In this document: piece after piece, positions 17,482 to 26,095 of the stretch
How positions within the stretch are numbered: position 1 is the first letter of the stretch
Layout: the number at the start of each line of letters is the position of its first letter
From: Shewanella halifaxensis HAW-EB4
GTDB taxonomy: Bacteria > Pseudomonadota > Gammaproteobacteria > Enterobacterales > Shewanellaceae
Reading direction: 5' to 3'
Assembly: GCF_000019185.1 (NCBI RefSeq)
Contig: NC_010334.1
Location: forward strand, 4,464,001-4,528,000
DNA: 64,000 bases
The notes under the pieces: generated by a model
Seen by the model: only the letters and a program-made list of their open reading frames with translations
Told to the model about the DNA's origin: nothing
Database searches by the model: none
Translations under genes and position numbers: made by a program

Positions 17482-18105
17482 TTATTGTTGCGTTCTAAGG
17501 TGCTCTTTCTTTGCCCTAGCGACTGCGCTGGGCGGCATCTTTGCCTCTAACACCTTTAACAAATTAATTGCTTCGGCTTGTGTGGCTTCATCGCTAAACA
17601 CTTCATTGTATAACCAATGAAAGCCCACTTCGTAATCACGAGGACTACCATAGCCCTCACCAAATAACCGAACCAACATCATCCGCGCAGGCAAATCGCC
17701 CGTCGCGGCAGCTGGCAATGTATATTGCACAGCGCGTTGTTTATCTTCGATGACAAACTTACCATCGTGATAATACTCAGCCATTCTAACCATGGCTTCA
17801 GCACTCCCCTGCTCGGCAGAGGTTTTTAACATAGAGATCCCACGCGGCGGATTGGCCTTTACGCAGATCCCATAGTTGAGCATTTCCGCCCAAAGATACT
17901 GATACAAAGGCTGGTTTAGTACCTCAGCCCTTGCTTCAATATCCTGCACTATCTGACAATCATCGCCCTTAACTTGGGTTAAATAGCGTTTAGTTCGAAT
18001 CAGATCTACCAGTTGCTCCTGAGTATAAATATCAACAGCCTTAGGAGTCGCAAAACTTGGTAGAGATAATATCGACAAAATTACAATCAATACATAACGC
18101 AGCAT
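17482..18105 (-). CDS. Secreted Sel1-repeat protein
   Basis: Exported protein of about 207 residues. ATG 18105 starts the signal peptide ('MLRYVLIVILSILSLPSFA'); the longer frame uses TTG. After a short N-terminal part with a probable disulphide pair there are about three Sel1/TPR-like helical repeats: 'GISMLKTSAEQGSAEAMVRMAEYYHDG', 'AVQYTLPAAATGDLPARMMLVRLFGEG' and 'EVGFHWLYNEV'. Such repeats mediate protein contacts. Partner and function unknown. It lies just upstream of rnr on the same strand. Confidence 0.75.
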   Translation of the reverse strand: MLRYVLIVILSILSLPSFATPKAVDIYTQEQLVDLIRTKRYLTQVKGDDCQIVQDIEARAEVLNQPLYQYLWAEMLNYGICVKANPPRGISMLKTSAEQGSAEAMVRMAEYYHDGKFVIEDKQRAVQYTLPAAATGDLPARMMLVRLFGEGYGSPRDYEVGFHWLYNEVFSDEATQAEAINLLKVLEAKMPPSAVARAKKEHLRTQQ

Positions 18106-18254
18106 AAGGATTCTCAATGACAATAGGGTTAGTCTAATATCGCTTTATCAAGTAACCGACAGTATAGGCTAACTTGAATATACTCTATTTTATGTCATCG
18201 GCAGTATAACGTATTTCTTGAGCTAGCCTCTCATTTATAGACAAGGCAATAAAA

Positions 18255-18273
18255 AGGCCGCTAATTGCGGCCT
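18255..18273 (-). terminator. Terminator of purA
   Basis: AGGCCGC/GCGGCCT stem with a five-base loop, followed on the minus strand by TTTTTATT. It lies 7 bp after the purA stop codon. Confidence 0.9.
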
Positions 18274-18280
18274 CTTATTA

Positions 18281-19576
18281 TTAACTAAACGGATTCACTA
18301 GAATCATGGTCTCGTTTCTATCCGGACCCGTTGAGATAATATCGATTGGCGTTTCTAACAACTCTTCAAGACGCTTAATGTAATTCAATGCCGCTTGTGG
18401 CAATTGCTCTACAGAAGTCGCACCGAAAGTTGTCTCGCTCCAACCAGGCATAGTTTCAAGAACAGGTGTTACCTTCTCATAACCTTCAGCCGCTAGAGGA
18501 GTCGTTGTTGCTACAGTGCCATCTGGATACTGGTAGCCAACACAGATCTTAACTTCTTCTAGGCCGTCTAGAACGTCTAGTTTAGTTAAGCAGAAACCGC
18601 TAACACTGTTGATTTGAACTGCGCGCTTCATTGCGACAACGTCTAACCAACCTGGACGACGTTTACGACCAGTAGTCGCACCGAATTCGTGACCCTTAGT
18701 ACCTAAGTAGTCGCCGATTTCATTTTTCAATTCAGTTGGGAAAGGACCTGCACCAACACGAGTGGTGTATGCCTTCATGATACCCAGAACGTAATCTAGA
18801 TGACGTGGACCAAATCCTGAACCTGTTGCAACACCACCGGCAGTAGTATTAGAAGAGGTTACGAACGGATAAGTACCGTGGTCAATATCTAGTAACGTGC
18901 CTTGAGCACCTTCAAATAGAATTGGTTCGCCAGCTTTACGTGCCTGATCAAGTAACTCTGACACGTCTGTGCACATGCTCTTCAAGTAATCAGCAATTGC
19001 TAGAGCATCTTTCAATGTCTCTTCGTAATCAACAGCTTCGCACTTGTAGTATTCTGTCAGCATGAAGTTATGGTAAGCCATCACTTCTTTTAGCTTAGTA
19101 GCAAACAATTCTGCATCAAACAGATCGCCTACACGTAAACCACGACGAGACACTTTATCTTCGTATGCTGGACCAATACCGCGACCCGTTGTGCCAATTG
19201 CATTATTGCCACGCGCTTTTTCGCGAGCCACATCAAGAGCACAATGGAATGGTAAGATCAGAGGACATGCTTCAGAAATTAGTAAACGTTCCTCTACAGG
19301 TACGCCACGCTCTTTAAGCATGTTAATTTCTGTCATCAGAGCGTCGGGTGCAAGCACCACGCCGTTACCAATAATGCACTTAACATTATCGCGTAAGATC
19401 CCTGATGGAATAAGATGAAGAACGGTTTTATCGCCATCGATTACTAGAGTATGACCCGCATTGTGGCCACCTTGGTAACGAACGACATATTTAGCCTGTT
19501 CGGTAAGAAGATCGACTATCTTACCCTTTCCTTCGTCACCCCATTGGGTGCCGAGAACTACAACGTTTTTGCCCAT
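18281..19576 (-). CDS. purA: Adenylosuccinate synthetase
   Basis: Makes adenylosuccinate from IMP, aspartate and GTP, the first committed step to AMP. 431 residues. Hallmarks: P-loop 'GTQWGDEGKGKIVDLL' at the N-terminus, 'GRGIGPAYEDKVSRRGLRV' and 'EGAQGTLLDIDHGTYPFVT'. ATG 19576 gives the standard 'MGKNVVVLG' start; the longer frame begins with GTG and adds four residues with no ribosome site. It follows the DUF2065 gene, an order also seen in E. coli, but hflKC is not present here. Confidence 0.98.
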   Translation of the reverse strand: MGKNVVVLGTQWGDEGKGKIVDLLTEQAKYVVRYQGGHNAGHTLVIDGDKTVLHLIPSGILRDNVKCIIGNGVVLAPDALMTEINMLKERGVPVEERLLISEACPLILPFHCALDVAREKARGNNAIGTTGRGIGPAYEDKVSRRGLRVGDLFDAELFATKLKEVMAYHNFMLTEYYKCEAVDYEETLKDALAIADYLKSMCTDVSELLDQARKAGEPILFEGAQGTLLDIDHGTYPFVTSSNTTAGGVATGSGFGPRHLDYVLGIMKAYTTRVGAGPFPTELKNEIGDYLGTKGHEFGATTGRKRRPGWLDVVAMKRAVQINSVSGFCLTKLDVLDGLEEVKICVGYQYPDGTVATTTPLAAEGYEKVTPVLETMPGWSETTFGATSVEQLPQAALNYIKRLEELLETPIDIISTGPDRNETMILVNPFS

Positions 19577-19642
19577 TATTTGCTGCACGGTAGTGGTTAA
19601 AACGGGATTTTAGCAGATCTATAGGGGCTATAGGCAAGTAAT

Positions 19643-19831
19643 TTATGAAAAAATAATCAACAACACCACACCAACTGTGACTAAAGAACCACCTAACCGC
19701 TGCAAAAGCTGCTGATTTTGATTGGAAATTTCCTTTAAATAAGCCCGCCAACGATTTGGAAACAAAAGTGGCCCAATTCCTTCAATAATTAACACTAGAC
19801 CCAACGAAAGCATGATTAGCTCAAAAGACAT
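19643..19831 (-). CDS. DUF2065 (YjeT-like) small membrane protein
   Basis: 62-residue protein with two hydrophobic segments ('LIMLSLGLVLIIEGIGPLLF' and 'LGGSLVTVGVVLLIIF') separated by a polar 'PNRWRAYLKEI' loop, the signature of DUF2065. ATG 19831 has AAGGAA nine bases upstream; the longer frame adds 18 unrelated residues. It precedes purA by about 65 bp. In many proteobacteria this gene lies between hflC and purA, and its role is unknown. Confidence 0.85.
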   Translation of the reverse strand: MSFELIMLSLGLVLIIEGIGPLLFPNRWRAYLKEISNQNQQLLQRLGGSLVTVGVVLLIIFS

Positions 19832-19927
19832 AACAAAGTGTTCCTTAGGGTGAACAATCCAGCGAATAAAACCTAAACAAAGCACTAAAGCTAATCAAAA
19901 ACGCTCTGAGGACAAGCTATCAAACTA

Positions 19928-19958
19928 ATACTCATCACATTAAATATGTGATGAGTAT
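19928..19958. repeat. 13-bp perfect inverted repeat
   Basis: ATACTCATCACAT (19928-19940), loop TAAAT, ATGTGATGAGTAT (19946-19958). No T-run follows on either strand, so it is not a typical terminator. It lies about 100 bp upstream of the DUF2065-purA unit and may be an operator or an RNA stability element. Confidence 0.7.
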
Positions 19959-20170
19959 AACCTCTAAAGTGCCTTAGAAAGGCTATGACTTAACGTGTTT
20001 TAACCTAGATATTAATTTATAAAAAATGAAGAGGCAAAATTGGCGCATGGACAACAGAGTGGTTATTCCCGTTTGAGTCAATGCAAAGCAGAAGTGAAAT
20101 GCTTGAGGCTGGGCTTCAAATCTGTGAATGAACAGATTCTTAATGCTATTGATATAAATTTCAGGCAATA

Positions 20171-20199
20171 AAAAGCCCAGCATATAGCTGGGCTTTTTG
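20171..20199 (-). terminator. Terminator of rplM-rpsI
   Basis: AAAAGCCCAGC / GCTGGGCTTTT stem of eleven pairs with a five-base loop, T-rich on the minus strand, 18 bp after the rpsI stop. Confidence 0.9.
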
Positions 20200-20216
20200 A
20201 ATTCTGAAAGCGAAAA

Positions 20217-20609
20217 TTAACGCTTAGAGAACTGTGGCTTACGACGTGCTTTACGTAGACCAACTTTCTTACGCTCAACTTTACGAGCATCACGGGTAAC
20301 GAAACCAGCAGCACGTAGAGAAGGACGTAGAGACTCGTCAAGTTCCATCAACGCACGGGTAATACCGTGACGGATTGCACCTGCTTGGCCAGTGTTACCA
20401 CCACCCTTTACAGTTACCATGATGTCTAACTTGTCAGTCATTTCAACTAGCTCTAGAGGCTGACGAACAACCATACGAGAAGTTTCACGACCGAAGTATT
20501 CGTCTAGAGGTAGCTTGTTAACGATAATGTTACCAGTACCTACTTTAGCGAATACGCGAGCAGTAGATGTTTTGCGACGGCCAGTGCCGTAGTATTGAGT
20601 TGCAGCCAT
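20217..20609 (-). CDS. rpsI: 30S ribosomal protein S9
   Basis: Small-subunit protein, 130 residues. 'QYYGTGRRKTSTARVF' opens it, and the basic tail ends 'KARRKPQFSKR', which reaches into the ribosomal P site. It is co-transcribed with rplM, 14 bp downstream. Confidence 0.99.
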   Translation of the reverse strand: MAATQYYGTGRRKTSTARVFAKVGTGNIIVNKLPLDEYFGRETSRMVVRQPLELVEMTDKLDIMVTVKGGGNTGQAGAIRHGITRALMELDESLRPSLRAAGFVTRDARKVERKKVGLRKARRKPQFSKR

Positions 20610-20623
20610 TGCTATAATCCCGT

Positions 20624-21055
20624 TTAGATATCAAGAACTTGAGGTTGTTGTGCAGCGTGGTTATGCTCTGTACCAGCGTAAACTTTAAGCTTACGGAACA
20701 TGGCACGGCCCAATGGACCTTTAGGTAGCATACCCTTAACAGCCTTTTCGATAATCATTTCAGGCTTATGAGCTTGTAGCTTCTCAAAAGTGATCTGCTT
20801 AATGCCACCGATGAAACCTGAATGTGAGTAGTAAACTTTGCCTTTGGCTTTGTTACCAGTCACAGCAACTTTATCAGCGTTAATAACGATGATGTAGTCA
20901 CCAGTATCTACATGAGGCGTATACTCTGGCTTGTGCTTACCGCGTAGGCGTGAAGCGATTTCAGTAGAGATACGACCCAAAGTTTTACCTTCGGCGTCAA
21001 CGACGAACCAATCACGAGTGACTGTTTCTGGTGTAGCAGTAAAAGTAGTCTTCAT
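20624..21055 (-). CDS. rplM: 50S ribosomal protein L13
   Basis: Large-subunit assembly protein, 143 residues. 'VVDAEGKTLGRISTEIASRLRGKHKPEYTP' and 'KAVKGMLPKGPLGR' are diagnostic. First gene of rplM-rpsI. In E. coli L13 represses its own operon through the leader; here the 5' region holds small hairpins that could serve, but this was not tested. Confidence 0.99.
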   Translation of the reverse strand: MKTTFTATPETVTRDWFVVDAEGKTLGRISTEIASRLRGKHKPEYTPHVDTGDYIIVINADKVAVTGNKAKGKVYYSHSGFIGGIKQITFEKLQAHKPEMIIEKAVKGMLPKGPLGRAMFRKLKVYAGTEHNHAAQQPQVLDI

Positions 21056-21095
21056 TTACAAAAACCCAATGTTAAAATTCTGTCTCACATGCTTA

Positions 21096-21182
21096 TGCCA
21101 TCATTGGCAAAAACACAAAAAATGCCATTCCCCGCCCCTTCGAGCAAAGAATTAGGCTTTACAACTTCCACCTAATTGGTGG
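21096..21182 (-). promoter_or_regulatory. Leader hairpins upstream of rplM
   Basis: Two short palindromes lie in the rplM leader: TGCCA-TCAT-TGGCA (21096-21109) and CCACC-TAATT-GGTGG (21168-21182). They sit between promoter and gene, where L13 autoregulation would act. The role is inferred. Confidence 0.3.
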
Positions 21183-21202
21183 ATAACGAGGGCAGGTTGC
21201 GG

Positions 21203-21208
21203 ATTATA
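21203..21208 (-). promoter_or_regulatory. -10 box of the rplM promoter
   Basis: A perfect TATAAT on the minus strand about 150 bases before rplM. A weak GTGATT lies 17 bases upstream as a possible -35. Confidence 0.5.
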
Positions 21209-21250
21209 GACAAAGCTGAGTTAAAAATCACCTATTTTTTTAGTCTAATT

Positions 21251-22360
21251 CTATGGAATATGTTCCAAAGACAGATAATCATGAGATTGCATCTCCGTTA
21301 GCCTTGAACGACAGCGCTTGAACTCAAAGCTCAACAGCCCCTCGGTATAAATATCTTCTAGTGCTACCGCCGATGAGATAATCAATTTAACATTACGCTC
21401 ATAAAACTCATCCACCATAGCTAAGAAGCGACGCGCAATATCATCACCCGTTAAGTGCTCGCCCATCTGCTCAACATTGCTGAGTAGTACTGTATGGTAA
21501 AGTCTAGCAACTTCCATGTAATCACGTTGACTTCTTGGGCCATCGCACAAGGCTCTAAAGTCGATGAGCAAAACGCCTTGAGCCTGTTGACGGATCTCAA
21601 TAACACGACCATCTATTGCTAGGCCTTGAGTCGACACTTCTGATTCTGGTGCTAACTTATCAAAGTATTCTTTTAGATTTTGCTCTGCTTTCACATCGAG
21701 TGGCGAATGGAAAATTTCAGCTTGTTCTAAGGTTCTTAAGCGGTAATCGACACCTGAATCAACATTTAAGACATCACAGTGTTTATTGATTGCCGCTATC
21801 GCAGGCAGGAATCGCGCACGCTGCAAACCATTACGATAAAGCTCATCAGGAATAATATTTGAGGTTGCAACGAGTGCAACGCCTTCGGCAAAAAGTGACT
21901 CGAACAGGGTGCCCAGCAGCATAGCATCGGTGATATCGGAAACAAAAAACTCGTCAAAGCAGATAACTTGATATTGCGCTGCCATTTTCTTGGCAATGAT
22001 GACCAGTGGATCTCGCTGCCCCTGAAGCTCCGCTAAGTCGATATGCAGCTGATGCATAAAGCGGTGAAAATGCGCCCGCAGCTTTCTCTTACTCGGCAGC
22101 GCATCAAAAAACGTGTCCATTAGATAAGTTTTTCCACGACCAACGCCTCCCCAAAGATAGAGACCTTGCACTGATTGCTTAGGCTTCTTACTAAATATAG
22201 AAAACAGTTTGCTGCTCTTGCCTTGATTATCATTTAAAGCAATTAGCTCATCATAAACACGCTGTAACTGTTTTACAGCTTGCTCTTGCGCTGCGTCAGG
22301 TGAAAAATCATCTCGAGTTAAATCTTGCTGATAATGCTGCCAGGGAGTTAATTGCGACAC
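21251..22360 (-). CDS. zapE: Cell division protein ZapE (AFG1-like ATPase)
   Basis: AAA+-type ATPase associated with the Z-ring under stress in E. coli, about 369 residues. Walker A is 'LWGGVGRGKTYLMD' and Walker B 'VICFDEFFVSDI'; 'LVATSNIIPDELYRNGLQRARFLPAI' is the characteristic AFG1 sensor region. GTG 22360 has GAGAG about nine bases upstream and matches the usual N-terminus better than GTG 22369. It is divergent from zapG, its frequent neighbour. Confidence 0.95.
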   Translation of the reverse strand: MSQLTPWQHYQQDLTRDDFSPDAAQEQAVKQLQRVYDELIALNDNQGKSSKLFSIFSKKPKQSVQGLYLWGGVGRGKTYLMDTFFDALPSKRKLRAHFHRFMHQLHIDLAELQGQRDPLVIIAKKMAAQYQVICFDEFFVSDITDAMLLGTLFESLFAEGVALVATSNIIPDELYRNGLQRARFLPAIAAINKHCDVLNVDSGVDYRLRTLEQAEIFHSPLDVKAEQNLKEYFDKLAPESEVSTQGLAIDGRVIEIRQQAQGVLLIDFRALCDGPRSQRDYMEVARLYHTVLLSNVEQMGEHLTGDDIARRFLAMVDEFYERNVKLIISSAVALEDIYTEGLLSFEFKRCRSRLTEMQSHDYLSLEHIP

Positions 22361-22668
22361 GTAAATCACTCTCTACTTGTAGGGTATACACACAAATCAG
22401 CTCAATATGAGCCGTTTGACGAATTATTTTTTAGTTAATGCTTTATTTAGTAAATACTACCACGCTACCAAGCCCCGATGTATCTTTGGCTCAGCCTCAT
22501 AAATTATTCAATATTTGTAGCAGATACACAAACCTGCTTAACTCAGCTAAATATTGAGCCGTTAAACGATTTATTTTTAGTGAATTTTTAAGTAAATAGT
22601 ACCACGCTACAAAGGCGCAATGTATATTTGGCGCTATCAGCAACATATAAGTATATTTAGGAGTCTAT
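22361..22668. other. Divergent zapE/zapG intergenic region
   Basis: 308 bp, almost entirely occupied by two diverged copies of a roughly 110-base sequence (see the repeat entry). The zapG ribosome site TTAGGAG is at 22657-22663. No gene seen. Confidence 0.7.
22384..22640. repeat. Diverged direct duplication, about 110 bp per copy
   Basis: Copy 1 (about 22384-22495) and copy 2 (about 22521-22640) share, in order, a TACACACAAA-like start, an ATATGAGCCGTT/ATATTGAGCCGTT block, AT-rich TTATTTTTTAG, TAAATACTACCACGCTAC versus TAAATAGTACCACGCTAC, a GATGTATCTTTGG versus AATGTATATTTGG block, and a final CAGC. There is one indel of about ten bases near the start. Confidence 0.8.
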
Positions 22669-23025
22669 ATGGAGTGGGCATTAACCCTTGCCGCATTTGT
22701 GATTGGTGGCGTATTTGGCTACGTGGGCCATACTTTATTAGCCAAAAACAATCGGCATAAAAACAATAATGAGCAGCTAGAGCAAACTCAACTTGAGCTC
22801 AGCCAGTATAAGCAAGAGGTGTCAGATCACTTCGACGACCATTATAAGCAACTAGCAGAGCTAACAGCGCAGTTAAACAGGGTCAATCAGCAGTGGAACG
22901 CATCAGCAAATTCATTTACTTATCCGGTAACAGAAAAACAGCTACCAGAATTGAAGGTCCAGGCCTCAGAAAAGCCAGATGAAATAGCTGAAGAGCTCAA
23001 GGAGCAACAGCCGATCCCCACTTAA
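22669..23025 (+). CDS. zapG: ZapG/YhcB (DUF1043) inner membrane protein
   Basis: 118 residues: one N-terminal transmembrane helix ('MEWALTLAAFVIGGVFGYVGH'), then a coiled coil rich in Gln/Glu (about 35-75), then a disordered acidic tail. This is the DUF1043 layout. In E. coli YhcB/ZapG links cell division and envelope synthesis. It has a strong AGGAG site five bases before ATG. Followed by degQ, as in E. coli (yhcB-degQ-degS). Confidence 0.92.
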   Translation: MEWALTLAAFVIGGVFGYVGHTLLAKNNRHKNNNEQLEQTQLELSQYKQEVSDHFDDHYKQLAELTAQLNRVNQQWNASANSFTYPVTEKQLPELKVQASEKPDEIAEELKEQQPIPT

Positions 23026-23062
23026 TGAAAAGAGGATAAATTAACCTTTATTAATAATTGAT

Positions 23063-23090
23063 GAACTTTTTGATACTCACTTGAGTCCGA
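23063..23090 (+). promoter_or_regulatory. Candidate sigma-E promoter for degQ
   Basis: GAACTT (23063-23068), 16-base spacer, GTCCGA (23085-23090); the sigma-E consensus is about GGAACTT-N15/16-GTCTAA. It is about 100 bases before degQ. One -10 base is off consensus. Confidence 0.4.
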
Positions 23091-23194
23091 ATCAATAATG
23101 AATGAAATCGCTTACTTATGATGGATGCCTAGCGCAGCAGCCCCGATATAAGAAGACATTCAAATTAGTTTTGAAGAATTGGAGCATTATATAA

Positions 23195-24550
23195 ATGAAG
23201 ACAAAATTATCCATACTTTCAGCAGCCATACTAGGCGCAACGCTAACTTTAGCCCCTGCAGTATCACAAGCTGCGATTCCTTTGGCCGTAGGCGGACAAG
23301 AGCTGCCCAGCTTAGCTCCTATGCTACAAAAGACGACTCCTGCAGTTGTTGCCGTAGCAGTTTCTGGTACCCATGTTTCTAAACAGAAGGTACCTGATGC
23401 TTTCCGCTATTTCTTTGGACCTAATGCTCCGCGCGAACAAGTTCAAGAACGTCCATTTAAAGGGCTAGGTTCAGGAGTCATCATCGACGCCAAAGAAGGT
23501 TATATTGTCACTAACAATCACGTGATTGAAGGCGCAGATGAAATTCTTATTGGCTTACACGATGGCCGAGAGGTCGAAGCGAAACTGATTGGTACCGATG
23601 CCGAATCAGATATTGCTTTATTGCAGATAAAAGCCAAAAACCTAACGGCACTTAAGCGCGCCGATTCCGACGAGCTACAAGTCGGTGATTTTGCCGTCGC
23701 CATTGGTAATCCATTTGGTCTAGGTCAAACCGTCACCTCAGGTATAGTCAGTGCCATGGGACGCAGCGGTCTTGGCATCGAGATGTTAGAAAACTTTATT
23801 CAAACCGATGCTGCGATTAACAGCGGTAACTCAGGTGGCGCACTAGTCAACCTCAACGGCGAGCTTATCGGCATTAATACCGCGATTGTTGCACCAGGTG
23901 GCGGCAACGTCGGGATCGGCTTTGCTATTCCAGCCAATATGGTGAATAACTTAGTTCAGCAGATTGTCGAGCATGGTGAAGTGCGCCGCGGAGTACTCGG
24001 TGTCATGGGGCAAGATCTCACTAACGAACTAGCTAAAGGCTTCGGCATCGAAACTCAGCATGGTGGTTTTATTAATGAAGTCATGCCTGACAGCGCAGCA
24101 GATAAAGCGGGGATAAAGGTCGGTGATATTATCGTTAGTGTTAATGGCCGTAGCATTAAAAGCTTCCAAGAATTACGTGCAAAAGTCGCAACAATGGGCG
24201 CAGGCTCTAAAGTTGAGTTTGGCCTTATTCGTGATGGAGACGAAGAAACTGTAACCGCGACTCTTGGTGAATCCACTCAATCTGCCGAGGCTGCAGCTGG
24301 AGCCGTGCATCCAATGCTGCAAGGAGCGAAACTTGAGACAAGCGACTCTTCCGGTGTTGAAATTACCGATGTCGCTCAAGGCTCACCCGCGGCGGCAAGT
24401 GGTTTAATCAAGGGTGATGTGATTGTTGGCGTCAACCGGACTAAGGTTAACAACCTAAAAGCACTCAAGTCCGCACTCGAAGATCAAAAAGGTTCGGTAG
24501 CGCTCAAGATTAAGCGTGATAACACAAGTCTTTATTTAATTCTGAGATAA
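23195..24550 (+). CDS. degQ: Periplasmic serine protease DegQ/DegP (Do family)
   Basis: HtrA-type protease and chaperone for misfolded envelope proteins. 451 residues: signal peptide ending 'VSQAA', trypsin-like domain with triad His in 'VTNNHVIEGADE' (about 110), Asp in 'AESDIALLQI' (about 140) and Ser in 'INSGNSGGALVNL' (about 213), then two PDZ domains (about 255-350 and 360-450). Two PDZ domains and a soluble export signal fit DegQ/DegP and not DegS. It lies between zapG and degS. Confidence 0.95.
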   Translation: MKTKLSILSAAILGATLTLAPAVSQAAIPLAVGGQELPSLAPMLQKTTPAVVAVAVSGTHVSKQKVPDAFRYFFGPNAPREQVQERPFKGLGSGVIIDAKEGYIVTNNHVIEGADEILIGLHDGREVEAKLIGTDAESDIALLQIKAKNLTALKRADSDELQVGDFAVAIGNPFGLGQTVTSGIVSAMGRSGLGIEMLENFIQTDAAINSGNSGGALVNLNGELIGINTAIVAPGGGNVGIGFAIPANMVNNLVQQIVEHGEVRRGVLGVMGQDLTNELAKGFGIETQHGGFINEVMPDSAADKAGIKVGDIIVSVNGRSIKSFQELRAKVATMGAGSKVEFGLIRDGDEETVTATLGESTQSAEAAAGAVHPMLQGAKLETSDSSGVEITDVAQGSPAAASGLIKGDVIVGVNRTKVNNLKALKSALEDQKGSVALKIKRDNTSLYLILR

Positions 24551-24588
24551 CAGTACCTTGAGATAACGATAACCAAATACTAAGTTGG

Positions 24589-24620
24589 TAGCCGAGTCAT
24601 ATAGTGCTTGGCTATCTTTT
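24589..24620 (+). terminator. Terminator of degQ
   Basis: TAGCCGAG / CTTGGCTA stem (one G-U pair) with a ten-base loop, followed by TCTTTTT. It lies between degQ and degS, so degS probably has its own promoter. Confidence 0.75.
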
Positions 24621-24707
24621 TGGAATTTAAAACGCATTACCATGATTAAGTACAAGCCAGTACAATCATGCTAATATAATTCATCTTTTCAGCATTTATT
24701 CTCAGAC

Positions 24708-25790
24708 ATGATCATTAAAGACACTCTTATATATGTCGGTAAAGCCATTTTTTTTGGCCTTATCATGGCTGCAGTTATTATTTTGGTTTTGCCACTCATT
24801 ACAGGCCAGAGCTTAACCAATGGCATCACCAGCAGTGTTTCGACAAGCAGCAACGAGCTCTCTTTCTCGAAAGCAGTACGCAGAGCAGCACCTGCTGTCG
24901 TCAATATTTATAGCCTGAGCATAGACCAATCTAAACCCTTAAATCCCGGCTCTCTTCAAGGCCTTGGTTCTGGCGTGATAATGAGTTCAGAGGGCTACAT
25001 ACTCACCAACTACCACGTCATCAAGAAAGCCGATGAAATCGTCGTTGCTTTGCAAGATGGTCGAAAGTTCACCTCTGAAGTGGTTGGTTCCGATCCTGAA
25101 ACCGATTTAGCCGTACTCAAAGTTGAAGGTGACAATCTTCCTGTTGTGCCTGTCAGTTTAGATATACCTGCACGTGTAGGTGATGTCGTTCTGGCAATTG
25201 GTAATCCATACAATCTAGGGCAAACGATTACTCAGGGGATCATTAGCGCAACTGGACGTAACGGTTTAAGTTCTGGCTATCTAGATTTCTTGCAAACGGA
25301 TGCCGCGATTAATGCCGGCAACTCTGGTGGCGCATTGATTGATACCACTGGCCAGCTTATTGGTATCAATACCGCAGCCTTTCAAGTTGGTGGCGAAGGT
25401 GGTGGGCACGGTATTAACTTTGCTATTCCAATTAAGCTAGCCCATAGCATTATGGGGAAACTAATAAAGAATGGCCGAGTCATTCGTGGTGCCCTTGGTA
25501 TTGGCGGTGAGGCCGTAGGCCCTGTTATGGCACAAATCTTAAACTTACCGGATCTAACGGGTGTAGTCATTACTGGTATTGACCGTAATGGTCCAGCAGC
25601 ACAGGCTAAACTTCAACCCCGAGATGTGATCACTAAGTATGAAGGGGAATCGATTCCTGGTGTAGAGATGCTAATGGATCGAATTGCCGAAACCACGCCA
25701 GGAAAGAAGGTAATGATGACGGTTATTCGTGATGGTAAATCCTTTGAAGTGCCTGTAGTTATTGCCGAGAAGCCGGTTCATTATAATTAG
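24708..25790 (+). CDS. degS: Membrane-anchored site-1 protease DegS
   Basis: Inner-membrane HtrA protease that senses unfolded outer-membrane proteins and starts cleavage of RseA to free sigma-E. 360 residues: N-terminal membrane anchor ('AIFFGLIMAAVIILVLPLI'), protease domain with His in 'LTNYHVIKKADE', Asp in 'PETDLAVLKVE' and Ser in 'INAGNSGGALIDT', and a single PDZ domain (about 255-355). One anchor and one PDZ distinguish it from DegQ. Confidence 0.96.
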   Translation: MIIKDTLIYVGKAIFFGLIMAAVIILVLPLITGQSLTNGITSSVSTSSNELSFSKAVRRAAPAVVNIYSLSIDQSKPLNPGSLQGLGSGVIMSSEGYILTNYHVIKKADEIVVALQDGRKFTSEVVGSDPETDLAVLKVEGDNLPVVPVSLDIPARVGDVVLAIGNPYNLGQTITQGIISATGRNGLSSGYLDFLQTDAAINAGNSGGALIDTTGQLIGINTAAFQVGGEGGGHGINFAIPIKLAHSIMGKLIKNGRVIRGALGIGGEAVGPVMAQILNLPDLTGVVITGIDRNGPAAQAKLQPRDVITKYEGESIPGVEMLMDRIAETTPGKKVMMTVIRDGKSFEVPVVIAEKPVHYN

Positions 25791-25824
25791 GTTTTAGGAA
25801 AAGCTGAGACGAAAAAGACGATAC

Positions 25825-26095
25825 AAGCTAAGACGGTAAAAGACGGAAAAGCAAAGGCTGAAAGATAAGAGCTGAGCACCACTTTTGATTATATCGCAGG
25901 ACGCAGTCCGCTCTAGCCTCAAAGCTTTCTCGGTTATAGGCCTAAATGTTAGTTGGCGCTAGCAAAACATAAAACGCGAAGAGGCAAAACAGTATCAGCT
26001 GTTTTGCCCTTTTCATTTAATGCTTGTTCTCTCAACTAGAGCGACTTTTCTAGCACCAGCCTTGCTGTACCGTCTTAGCTGTACCGTCTTAGCTT
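25825..26095. repeat. 14-bp inverted repeat with tandem copy
   Basis: AAGCTAAGACGGTA (25825-25838) recurs as its exact reverse complement TACCGTCTTAGCTT (26082-26095). The right side is also a 14-bp tandem duplication, GCTGTACCGTCTTA at 26064-26077 and 26078-26091. The arms enclose the degS terminator. Confidence 0.8.
25983..26015 (+). terminator. Hairpin terminator downstream of degS
   Basis: GGCAAAACAG (25983-25992) and CTGTTTTGCC (25999-26008) with a six-base loop, followed by CTTTTCATTT. It is about 190 bp after degS. Confidence 0.7.

Larger units (their letters stand above)
19832..20216. other. Intergenic region between rpsI and DUF2065-purA
   Basis: 385 bp with the rpsI terminator and a 13-bp perfect inverted repeat (19928-19958). 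I see no convincing gene; the small frames here lack ribosome sites and recognisable composition. Confidence 0.6.
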
